From: Saccoglossus kowalevskii
Lineage: Eukaryota > Hemichordata > Enteropneusta > Harrimaniidae
Direction: 5' to 3'
Assembly: GCF_000003605.2 (NCBI RefSeq)
Contig: NW_003128868.1
Location: 71,147-103,706, forward strand
DNA length: 32,560 nucleotides
The notes beneath the pieces are model-generated. The model did not search any database, was not told where the DNA came from, and worked only from the letters and a program-made list of their open reading frames with translations. Within the stretch, counting starts at the first letter, position 1. Each line of letters opens with the position of its first letter. This document shows positions 10,901-21,100 of the stretch, piece after piece. The position numbers were made by a program, and so were the translations under genes.

Positions 10901-13900
10901 AATTAAATGTAAATCATTAAATATTCACTGTTTTTCGCTATTATAATAATTTCTCTATTTTTGCTGGTAAGTGTAATCTGCTATTAAAATTAAATCCATG
11001 TCAACAAGTGCATATACAATTATGATTATTACAATTGTTCCACTGGAGAATCTGTGAATTAAAAACCCAAGCAACTGTCATCAAATATCAAAATTCAATA
11101 AAAAAAAAAATTATTCATGCATTACACATCTGAATACTGTATTTGTAGAGAATGCAATTTTAAATTCACCAGTATCAAGACAGCAACTTCTAACAATGTA
11201 GTTAATGCTAGTGTTTATTTTGTAGTAGTACCACGCATAAATAAAAACAAAAGAAATACAATTTCTGCTGCATGAGGGCATATAATGAAATTTTAATGAT
11301 TTTTTTTTCCAATTCTTTATTTGCCCCCAAGTTTTTAATGGTCAACACCTTTGAATTAAAATCAATTCTGAATTAAAAGAAAATGGTATTTACCTTCATC
11401 TCATGCTTTTCAAACTCAGAGGTAGATTATTTATTTACAGAGCTGATAACAACTAAAATCTAATAGACCACACACTTAGGAATAGACATTTGTGCACTAG
11501 TCAATTTCAATGTATAAAAAATTATATATTGGGAGAATATATAAAATATATTGCTATTGTTATTGAACAGACGTTTGAATTGTAAAGCCCCCACCCTCAT
11601 TTTGAACACAACACTGTGTAATGACTAGGGCATGCAAAAAAATATATATTATATTATATATTATCATCTCAACCACCTTTGTACCATTTCATCTGTTGCC
11701 TCATTTCAAAATCAAGACCAACTAAATATCTGCATTGTATTTTACCAACAGGTTTGGGAGTTGGACTGGCTTACCAACCTTCTATTGTTATATTGGGACA
11801 GTACTTCCACAAACGACATGCCCTAGCGAACGGCTTCGCATGGTGCGGCCTGAGTGTTGGAATAATGGTTTTTCCACCACTCTTCCAGACACTGATTACT
11901 TATTATGGCTGGAAAAGTGCTATGATGATCATCAGTGCACTCAACATGAATATAGTTGTCAGTGGAACTCTTATGAGGCCCCCTAGTGATGCAATGAATC
12001 CCTCTAGTGTTGCAGAAAAGAAAATCGAGAACCCAGAGATGGAAGTTGATAGTTTATTGGTAGAAAATACAAAGCAGAATAATCCACACAACTGGAGGTG
12101 GTTTACAGAGACAACCGGGCTTCATTTATTCTGTGACAATCCTACATTCGTTGTGATGTGCATCAGCATTTTCATGAGTGGATTTGGCTATCTGGTTGCC
12201 ATGGCACTTTATATTGCCAAAGCCGTGTCAGTTGGAATACCGAGAATTAACGCTTCTTTCCTCATGACCATAATGGGAGTCTGCTCTATCGTAGGACGAT
12301 CATCGCATGGATGGCTCATTGACCTGGGTCACTTACCTCCAATGGCTGTGTTTGCAGCTAACTTGATATTAGGAGGACTATCTCTGATTTTTGTACAGGC
12401 TTCCTCCAGCTACATTCTCTATGCTGTCATGGTAGGGGTATTTGGTTTTGCTACTGGCATCTTCATGGCATTAGGTGCAGTGTGTTTGAAAGCTAATGTA
12501 CAATTGAAGTATTTCTCAAGTGCAATGGGATGGTATTTATTTCACCTTGGACTTGGGAGTCTAATAGGACCACCAGTAGCAGGTAACTACACAGGATAAA
12601 CATTGATATGTAGGGGTTTCCAATCACACAAGATGCATTTAATAGAATAGATCTTAAAAATACTGTATTTTTAAGGTCTATTATAGAACCTTCAATTTAA
12701 GGGATAAACCATTTATACATAAGGTTGTCCAATGACATGAGGTCCTTTCTTATAACCACCTGTTCAAGGGATAAACCATTCATACATAGGGGTATCCAAT
12801 GACATGAGATTCATTTCTTATAACCACCTGTTCAAGGGATAAACCATTCATATATAGGGGTGTCCAATGACATGAGATGTATTTCTTATAACCACCTGTT
12901 CAAGGGATAAACCATTCATATATAGGGGTATCCAATGACATGAGATGTATTTCTTATAACCATCTGTACAAGGGATAAACCATTCATATATAGGAGTATC
13001 CAATGACATGAGATTCATTTCTTATAACCACCTGTTCAAGGGATAAACCATTCATACATAGGGGTATCCAATGCCATGAGATTCATTTCTTATAACCACC
13101 TGTTCAAGGGACAAACCATTCATATATAGGGGTATCCAATGACATGAGATTCATTTCTTATAAGCACCTGTCCAAGGGATAAAGCATTCATACATAGGGG
13201 TATCCAATGACATGAGATTCATTTCTTATAACCACCTGTTCAAGGGATAAACCATTCATATATAGGGGTGTCCAATGACATGAGATATATTTCTTATAAC
13301 CACCTGTTCAAGGGATAAACCATTCAAATATAGGGGTATCCAATGACATAAGATTCATTTCTCATAACGACCTGTTCAAAGGATAAACCATTCATACATA
13401 GGGGTATCCAATGACATGAGATTCATTTCTTATAACAACCTGTTCAAGGGATAAACCATTCATATATAGGGGTATCCAATGCCATGAGATTAATTTCTTA
13501 TAACCATCTGTTCAAGGGATAAACCATTCATACATAGGGGTATCCAATGACATAAGATTCATTTCTTATAACAACCTGTTCAAGGGATAAACCATTCATA
13601 TATAGGGGTATCCAATGACATGAGATTCATTTCTCATAACCACCTGTTCAAGGGATAAACCATTCATATATAGGGGTATCCAATGCCATGAGATTCATTT
13701 CTTATAACAACCTGTTCAAGGGATAAACCATTCATATATAGGGGTGTCCAATGACAAAAGATGTATTTTATCTGTTGCTATTGTTATAGGTAACTACAGA
13801 AAACCTGTATGACTTCATTTATGTTCCATTTACGAGCAAAAATATACATTATATATTAATGCTAATGATATAATTTTTTTGTTTCAATGCTAGGTTGGAT

Positions 13901-14099
13901 GTATGACAAGACTTCAAATTTTAATTTGGCATTTTCCATTGCTGGTGGTGTGATGGGAGCAGCAGGAGTGTTAAATTACATATACATGTGCTACAAAAAG
14001 ATGACATCTGAAGAGAACAGAACAAGGCTTGACGATAAGGAGACGAAAGTGAAAAATATTGGCTCAAGTCATGAAACCTCTGAAGAAGTTTTTCTTTAA
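7993..14099 (+). CDS. Monocarboxylate transporter-like protein 1 (SLC16/MCT family, four coding exons)
   Basis: Coding exons are 7993-8185, 10122-10265, 11752-12582 and 13894-14099, all with GT..AG introns in phase 1, giving 457 residues. The product should be a 12-TM plasma-membrane carrier of the major facilitator superfamily; typical SLC16 substrates are lactate- or pyruvate-like monocarboxylates with H+, but orphan members carry other solutes. Visible signatures: DGGCYGW at residues 6-12 in TM1 (the family motif usually has Trp where Cys stands), YFHKRHALANG at 130-140 in TM5, a TM8 Arg in IVGRSSHG, and GPPVAG at the exon 3/4 border leading into TM12. The central loop between TM6 and TM7 (roughly PPSDAMNPSS to NNPHNWRW) is short. 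The C-terminus EEVFL is acidic. The start ATG is followed directly by the TM1 motif, as in the paralogues. This is the most divergent of the three genes. Confidence 0.93.
8186..10121 (+). other. Transporter 1 intron 1
   Basis: A 1936-bp phase-1 intron between donor GTAGGTGAGT and acceptor TATTTTCAAG. It is AT-rich and contains no tandem repeat; the open frames at 9098-9400 and 9214-9456 overlap on opposite strands and have no recognisable content. A pyrimidine-rich stretch (CCCTCCCTCATCCCTCATCC) lies about 100 bases before the acceptor. Confidence 0.7.
10321..10845. mobile_element. Four tandem 132-bp copies of a MITE-like inverted-repeat element
   Basis: The array starts with TTAAAGGGTGATGGTCATTG (10321-10340) and ends with CAATGACCACCACCCTTTAA (10826-10845), which are reverse complements apart from one base. 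The ACCCTTTAATTAGG junction recurs at 10441, 10573, 10705 and 10837, exactly 132 bases apart. Copies 2 to 4 are nearly identical and copy 1 is more diverged. The outermost bases are TTAA, the target chosen by piggyBac-like transposases, but the family is not certain. No coding capacity. A single relative lies at 30371-30506. It sits in intron 2 of transporter 1. Confidence 0.85.
10846..11751. other. Remainder of transporter 1 intron 2
   Basis: AT-rich intron sequence after the tandem element array, with a partial extra terminus (TAGGTAAAGGG) at its left edge and an A-run near 11100. It ends at the acceptor TTTTACCAACAG (11751). Open frames that cross the exon border here are read-in from exon 3. 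Confidence 0.6.
12690..13775. repeat. 68-bp minisatellite in transporter 1 intron 3
   Basis: About 16 units of 68 bp. The motif CCACCTGTTCAAGGGATAAA begins at 12756, 12824, 12892 and then every 68 bases to about 13708. Units also share CCATTCATATATAGGGG and a TCCAATGACATGAGAT-like segment. Copies differ at a few sites (GTATCC/GTGTCC, CATACATA/CATATATA). The spacing shows no insertion or deletion across the array, which points to recent homogenisation. It occupies about 83% of the 1311-bp intron. Confidence 0.96.
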
Positions 14100-14256
14100 A
14101 TGCAAATTGTAGAATTGCAGAGAAATTTGAATTCTCAACAAACCGACAATCAAAGTGATCTCTCATTTCCTTTTTCTCATAGAACAAAATTCAAAAAGAA
14201 TTGACAAAAACAAATTATTCAAAAAAAAAAAAAAAGTCATATACTTGTGGTTTTTG

Positions 14257-14262
14257 AATAAA
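14257..14262 (+). promoter_or_regulatory. Candidate polyadenylation signal for transporter 1
   Basis: AATAAA lies 158 bases after the stop codon and is followed by a T-rich run, the usual downstream context. Further AATAAA copies at 14336 and 14439 are alternatives. Confidence 0.5.
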
Positions 14263-15953
14263 TGTTTTTTTTTTTCACTACAGCAGGCTGTAAAGTTATC
14301 AAGATTTTGACCTTCCATTGAAATCTTGTACATTAAATAAAATTTATATATATCGGTATAAATATATATTGAAAATACTAGCTTTGTTTGATTGTAAATG
14401 CTAAAATTAAAATTAATATGTATTTGAACAGTGTGTAGAATAAAACACAATTATAGATGGAATTGTGATACAAGGCCATTCTCTAGTAGGGCGCCCTCTA
14501 CTGTCTTGGGTCTCACAGCACTAGATGACAATGTTGGTGTTTTGGGCAATTTCACCAAGAAAAAGGAATACAAAGATTAAATATCGTTTTAATTTGTAGA
14601 AACTACATGTATGTAATAAAATTCTGGCCAGTAAAACACGGGTTTGTAAACAAAACACACAGATTTATCAGTCTTTTACCTTTTTTTTTGGTGGTTGTTG
14701 CAATGCTTAATGCTTGTAATGGAACCAGAACTATCAAGGTCAAGCCCAGCAGTGTTTGACTGTCAGCTACTATTAAAACAAATGTTCAGATTTATTTGAG
14801 TTTTAAAACCCAAATATAAAATTATGGTCACTAAATTCCATTTTGCACAAAACATGGGTGAATGTGCATGAAAATGATGACTTTTGAGCCATCAGTTTCT
14901 ATTGCAAAAAGCCCTCACAATATCTCAAGAGAATACATATGGTGAATAAAATCGTATGTTGTAATAAAACAGGTACTTATATTGTCAAGAATTATTAGGA
15001 AATTCTGACCAATACTAGGCATATATATTTTTGTGGAATAATGCTTCAACATGTAATCCTTTTGAAACTTTTTCAAGTTTTTCAAGTATCATTGTTTGTT
15101 TGACATTATTGAATAACAAAGCTACGATAATTTTTTCACTTTTATTTACTAGTTAATTACTGGTGAAAGACATCAAGCATACACTGAACATAGTTCATTC
15201 ACCGTATGTCAATGTATATCCAAGTAGCTGCCTTGTCAATATAAACAAAATACAGATTTCTCTTTGCATTTACTGTTTTGTTTATACAGTTTAGTGCACC
15301 TGAGAACAAATGTATGCCTTTACTGCATGACATGTCAAAACAAACTGACACAACTGTAACAGTCATTAGCATAAAGATATTGTGGCTGGCATATCGCTTG
15401 TTGCAAGTTGAATGGCTTTCAGTTTATCTGAATACCTTCAAAACATACAATCACCTGATAAGAACAGAATGACCATGTTCTTAACAAAAAAGACCCATCT
15501 CACAATAATATCCATAACATACGTTAGTCACTTGTTTACAGACAATAAATCTGCAATTGTTTACAGACATTGATGCAAGAAATGAGGTAATATATAACAT
15601 ATTGCACGGTGAATGACAGCACTGGTACAGATACACACATGCCATCTGAAGAGATAGGCAAATATGCAGGAGATAATGGTTACCAGGTTATCTAGTATGG
15701 TATTCTGTTATCAGTGATACGAGGATGTGCAGTCATTCTCAAAGGGAGTATAGAGTACACTCAAAACATAGTTAAACTGTCACAGCCTTGCTTTTCATCA
15801 CATACACACATACCAAATACAGTCATCTAGCCTGTGAAATATGATTTTTTCAATAAGTAAAGAAATATGTTCCTTGAATCTGTAGGGATTGATGTATGTT
15901 CAATATGGGTCCCATAAACACATATAAAAAGTATGCACATTACATTATTCAAC
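14263..15953. other. Intergenic DNA downstream of transporter 1
   Basis: AT-rich, with no convincing exon on either strand. Short frames such as 15278-15472 (+) and 14163-14450 (-) have no recognisable content and no exon-like borders. I see no tandem repeat here. Confidence 0.5.
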
Positions 15954-16150
15954 CACTGTAAAATGACTCATTTGCACTTGGTTTAAATTTCGCTGATTTA
16001 GCATTTCAGGCATATTCATTGGGTTTTGAATTCATGGTTTCATCATTTAGATAATATACTCTATGCTCAATTTTATATATTTATCTTGTTTCGCTGACTG
16101 GAAAATACGCTAAATTAAAACCCAGTGAATAATTAACCCTTTTACAGTAT
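15954..16150. mobile_element. MITE-like element with ACTGTAAAA inverted termini
   Basis: The left end reads ACTGTAAAATGACTCATTTG. The reverse complement of the right end reads ACTGTAAAAGGGTTAATTAT, and both continue with a CACT(T/G)GG..TTTAA segment, giving roughly 40 bp of imperfect terminal inverted repeat. The interior has TTCGCTGATTT and GGGTTTTGAATTCATGG motifs. Related sequence occurs at 17090-17275 and 23866-24056. No coding capacity. Confidence 0.65.
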
Positions 16151-16435
16151 GTCAATTGATGGTTTACAAAATTGTATACTCGTAATACATGTACTACTGA
16201 TAATGACACACATGGCTGGAAGTTCTGTGCTACTATTAATGACACCACAAGTTTAGTTTTATTACTCACTAATTGGCATGCTACAATGCATCATTTGAAT
16301 GAGGGGAAGAGTGTATTAGATCATATTATATATATATATAATGATATAATGTAGCTTTAGTGTTTAAAAACTTGTAGCTATTTCCTTAACTCTAGACAAG
16401 TCAGCTTTTGTAGCTATAATAGCATAGTTAACTGC

Positions 16436-16520
16436 AGGACTTGGAGTGTGTTTACAACACACGACAACGAGATGTAATTACAACACAACACACGACAGCG
16501 AGATGCAATTAACAACTTAT
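16436..16520. repeat. Short two-copy direct repeat
   Basis: The segment ACACACGACAACGAGATGTAATT at about 16458 is followed directly by a second near copy with ACGACAGCGAGATGCAATT. This is a local duplication of about 30 bases with two or three changes. Confidence 0.6.
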
Positions 16521-17089
16521 ACTACAAAAAAATAATAAAATTGAAAGATTACTCCAGTCAGTGTATAAACATCAATATTCAAATCTAGAACAAAGCATTG
16601 AACTGAAAAAATCCATGGACAAATTTGTTGTAACTGTTGTATCTACTGCATCTGATAGGTTGCCAGACAGAACCAACTACTCAGTGATATATCGGATGCA
16701 GAATACGAATACAATGTGAATCCTACATGTATTAATTTTATATTGAAACGTTGCATTATACAAATGCAATTTGCATAAGACTGTAATTGTCGGTGTATGA
16801 CTTGAATTAATGTGTACTTTGTTTTTATGCAAATTATAAGCGTTTATACTTTGATTGATATGCAAATTGTAAATGCCACATTTTTGATGAATGTTATTTG
16901 GTTCATAGAGGTTTTCATCCTTAAAAGACTAAAGAAATAAATTTGGTACCAAGAATATGCAGGTATATTAACTGCTGTAAAACCTCCATAAACTGAACAC
17001 CTTAGTCCAGATTGCTGTTCAGTTTAGACAGGTTTTGCTATTAGGTACATATTAGTAGGAGGTGCCTTATGAAGCTCACTGAATATACA
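16521..17089. other. Intergenic DNA, nothing recognised
   Basis: AT-rich DNA with several ATGCAAATT octamer-like words near 16830 and 16860. Open frames on both strands overlap and have no family resemblance. Confidence 0.45.
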
Positions 17090-17275
17090 CAGTGTTAAAG
17101 TTGAAATATTTATAAGGTTTAATTTCAGCAGATTTGATATTTAGTAGGTTTTAAATTCACTGGTTTGTGAAAAGAACAATACTCTGAGGTTATTAAACTT
17201 TATATATACATGTACGATAATATAAACCAAGTGAATAATTAAGCCCAATATCAGCACTTTTAAAGTGGTCAAGGT
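17090..17275. mobile_element. Diverged relative of the 15954-16150 element
   Basis: It contains CAGTGTTAAAG..AAGGTTTAATTTC at the left, GGTTTTAAATTCACTGGTTT in the middle and CAAGTGAATAATTAAGCCC near the right edge, in the same order and orientation as the element at 15954-16150. The ends are more decayed. It lies in the transporter 1-2 spacer. Confidence 0.45.
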
Positions 17276-17815
17276 GTCAAGAGCGGGTCATGTATGTCAT
17301 CCAGGTATCAGATACACCAAGTCATTAACAAAGGACAAAACGCACGTCTACGGTACTGTGGTTATAACCACCTACGAGTAATAGAGAGAGACCGGGATTA
17401 AACAAAGTAAGTCTATTACCAGTACATTATAATTGGGGTACGTAATACTAGGTCACTTCAATAATTAAGTCACATGACATAGGGGGAAAAGAAAAAACAA
17501 AACAGGTTGTTGTGATGATTTACTCTGCTGTAATCAGTCGCCTACCAGCTGGGTAAATAGATGCGTAGACCTGCCACAACGAAATGAAGAATTACTGAAT
17601 GTATAACTTGTCTGTGATAATATTGTTGATCGGCGAGGAGGAATAGTTGAAGGTGGTGGATATTTTGTACTTTATTTGTTTTTATCATCATTTTGACTGA
17701 CTGCTGGATAGTAAGTTTTTGTAATTTTCATGAAGTGCAACTTTTTTTTACTAATTTTGCCAGCCTTATCGTGATTCTAAATGGGATGGGAGGTACAGCA
17801 GATGTTAAAAAGATA

Positions 17816-18040
17816 CCTGTTTACCACCAGTTCCTTCTTTTCAGCTCAAGGTTACAAAATAGTCCCGTTTATAATCTTCACTTTCCTTCAGAATATTCGA
17901 ACAAAAATAGCCAAAATTTGTGAGTAAAAACTGAAAATTGAATCAAATATTGTCAATTGGCTCTAATTCCTAGAAATATTGAACATTATACGATAAAAAA
18001 GTGCAGAAAAATTATGCGAGATAGTCTGGTGGTAAAAAGG
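17816..18040. mobile_element. 225-bp MITE-like element with 15-bp terminal inverted repeats
   Basis: The left end CCTGTTTACCACCAG (17816-17830) matches the reverse complement of the right end CTGGTGGTAAAAAGG (18026-18040) at 14 of 15 bases. The interior (ACAAAATAGTCCCGTTTAT, CCTTCAGAATATTCGAAC, AAAAATAGCC) recurs on the opposite strand at 28010-28203. No coding capacity. It ends about 150 bases before the transporter 2 start codon, so it could contribute to the promoter or 5' leader. Confidence 0.75.
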
Positions 18041-18188
18041 TTAATGTATATTGATCACCTCTTATAATGTAGTTCAATCTGGTTAGGTTTTATTGTTTTT
18101 ACACATTATCAAGATTTGTGTTTCAATAATTCAGGACAAGCGTGGTGGAAACAAGCCATCTTTTTGCCTCCAGTCATCAAGACACATT

Positions 18189-21100
18189 ATGAAGTTGATC
18201 AGTAAAGAAGACGGGGGATGGTATGGTTGGATGGTGGTTTTAGCGAGTCATTTCATCCAGGTGCTTATAATAGGATGTGAAATCGGCATGGGCGTGTTTC
18301 TGGTGGAATTCATGGAGTATTTTGGTGAAGGTGCAGGAAAGACAGCCATAATTCAATCTTTACAAGCTGGAATGATGTCATGCCCAGGTAAAAAAAAAAT
18401 ATATTTAAAAATAAAAGATCCACTAGTAATATAACTGTTATATCAATGTACATAGTGGATTCATAATTTATCAGTATTTTTGTATTATTATAAGCTCATA
18501 TGTGTTATCACATATGGAAACAGAAAGCCTTTTGATATTATTATGTAAATTTCATATGATTTTTCAGTAAATCAACATTCTATGATCATAGGTCGAGTCT
18601 TATATTAATAGGTTCTATTTTACAAAAAACTTGGTGTTGCACTAATACCAAATAACCCATCACCCCCATGTCCTAGTAAAAATGCTAAAACCCAAGTACA
18701 AGGTACTTGGCTTTTATTTGTCTTCCCATTTACTTGTAGAGATGTCATAAAAACTAATTTGTATACAATGCCTCTTATAGTATGTTTTTTATTGTTTTAT
18801 TGAGATTTCCATTTGTCAAACTATTATACAGTTAATATACAGTTTCTTTATGTCACAGCTCAACAGAAAGTAGGTTGGTAGGACAGTCAAAAAAACAACA
18901 TAATGCCATGCCTAACAATTTGCTGACTCCACAGGTTTGCCACATGTTCTGAACATTTTGCTCATTGGTGGCACAGTTGCAAGATCTGAGTTTATACATA
19001 CTAGTACAACAAGATTTTGAGAATAATATTCTCATTTTGATAAATTCTAGTCTTTTCTCTGTGAATAAATTTAAATCCCTCGCTGCTCTTGGATTTTTTC
19101 TTGAAAGATTCATGAAGCAAGTTTCTGTTTGAATCTGGCTTAATACTGAAAGACAAATTGTGCATTGAATGTCGTTCTACACACAGGGATTTTTTTTAAA
19201 CAAGGGAATAGGGGCACAGCATGCTCATGGCATGGCCATGCGCCCACTTACCCTGGGGAGCAGATCCTCTGGCAACCATAAAATTCTGATTGACCAGGGA
19301 TCACATGTGGCCACAGTCTTCAACTGTGACCTGTCTGATAGTATTTTTGGCCCCAAGGAAGCCATAGAATGCTCGATTTTAACTTAGAATTATCAAAAAC
19401 TCCATACCCTGGTAGGGAGAACCCTATCTCCTGCACTTAGTGGTGCCGCTGAATTGCAGTGCTCCCTCTTGCAGTTTTTTTCTAGAAAAAAACCTGCAAA
19501 ACTATTCAAGTCTGTTGCAAGAATCAAACTGGCAGTCTGACAATTTCTCTTCTTTTTTTTACCTGCCTACCCAAAAAGTGTGCATCTGGAAATCTTCTTT
19601 ATTAGGGGTGGGTGGATGGGGTGTTTAAAAAATACTCAAAAACAATTGGCCACATGCATTTTTTTTACTTTCGTTGTTGACTTGAGCACACATTTGAAAT
19701 TAAAATTTTAATATCCCATTTTCAAATGTAATGATAAAAAAAACAAATATTTCAGAATAATCAAGGGTTTTACTTGTGAGAAGTATTTGACAACCAACTG
19801 GTTTCGAAAGAACAGAATGCCATATTTAGAGGGGATATTAATAAAACTAGTCCATATTTTCAATATTTCTAGTACTAGTTTGGGTAATTCAGTTGAATTT
19901 GTAACGTGATCATATTATTTACTATATGGTTCTGAGTAAATAGCCCTGCTTTTAATTTTTTTTTACTTTTACTGCAAAAGTTTACTTCTACATTCTATAA
20001 TGCTGGGACGTGGAATATATTCCCATTTAATAAAACTTACTATAAGTTCTACTTTCAAATCAGTGAGTTAAAAACAAATTAGAATTCATTGTTTTACAAA
20101 AGTTAATATAAAGAGGAACAAACAACATCGGCAAACAACAAAATTAAATGGTTTCACAACTTGTGCAAAATCTCAGAATCAATACTGCTATACTACCAAA
20201 TTAGTGAATTAAATCAACATAATAGAATAAATTATGAGAATAAATTACAATGAAGCTGAATATCTTAATGAAAAAATTAATGTAAAAAAAAAGATTTTTC
20301 GCAAAGGTTGATTGGGGGCGCTGCATCACTTTGTGAGGGGCTGCACACAGTTTGCTTGAGAAATAAATATTTTATTTTTTAGCTCCTTTGATCAGCAGCT
20401 TGAATAATAAATTTGGCACCAGACCATTGGTTATTATTGGTGGTGTGTTATCCAGTGGTGGTCTAATATTGAGTTCATTTGCCAACAGTATTAATGTGTT
20501 ACTCGTTAGTTACAGCATTATAGTAGGTAAGACTTGAAAGACTATGAGCTGTATTTTTGATTTCGTTATATGTACTCATATAAAATGCCTTTTGTGCTAA
20601 CATTTGAATACATGCTTATGAAAACATGCACTGTTTTCTACAATTTACTAATCGCAAAATAGCACTGAAAATATTTGAAATTAATGTTTTGAAAAAAGCA
20701 ATATCTGCCTTTGTTTCATTTGAACGATCAAATTTTTGCCATATTTGGTGTAAATTACATTGATTCATTCAAGATAATTGACCTTAGATTTGAACACTTA
20801 CTTTTGTTTATATTGGATGCAAAGACGATATAGTGCATGATGGGAATAGAATCCTGTCAGTGAAAGCAAACATTTCACAGTGTAAAGACATCTTTGGTTG
20901 CTGTTATCTTTCAATAAATTATTACTACAAGCAGAAAAATTATGTATAATAATAAGAAACCCTCTGCTAGCCGTACAGCCTTTGTGCAGAAGTGCTACAA
21001 TGTATGACAGGAATAAGCATAAATGTTTGCACATCACAAAACACTAGTTGTTGTTGCTTCTTTCATTCAATTATTATGCCAAAAAAAAGTTGTGTTCCTA

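Noticed and set aside
11735-12091. Overlapping frames on both strands at the start of transporter 1 exon 3
   Set aside because: They are shadows of the SLC16 reading frame, which has family motifs.
19169-19628. Frames of 72 and 62 codons in transporter 2 intron 1
   Set aside because: No recognisable domain or splice borders; more likely an old repeat in the intron.
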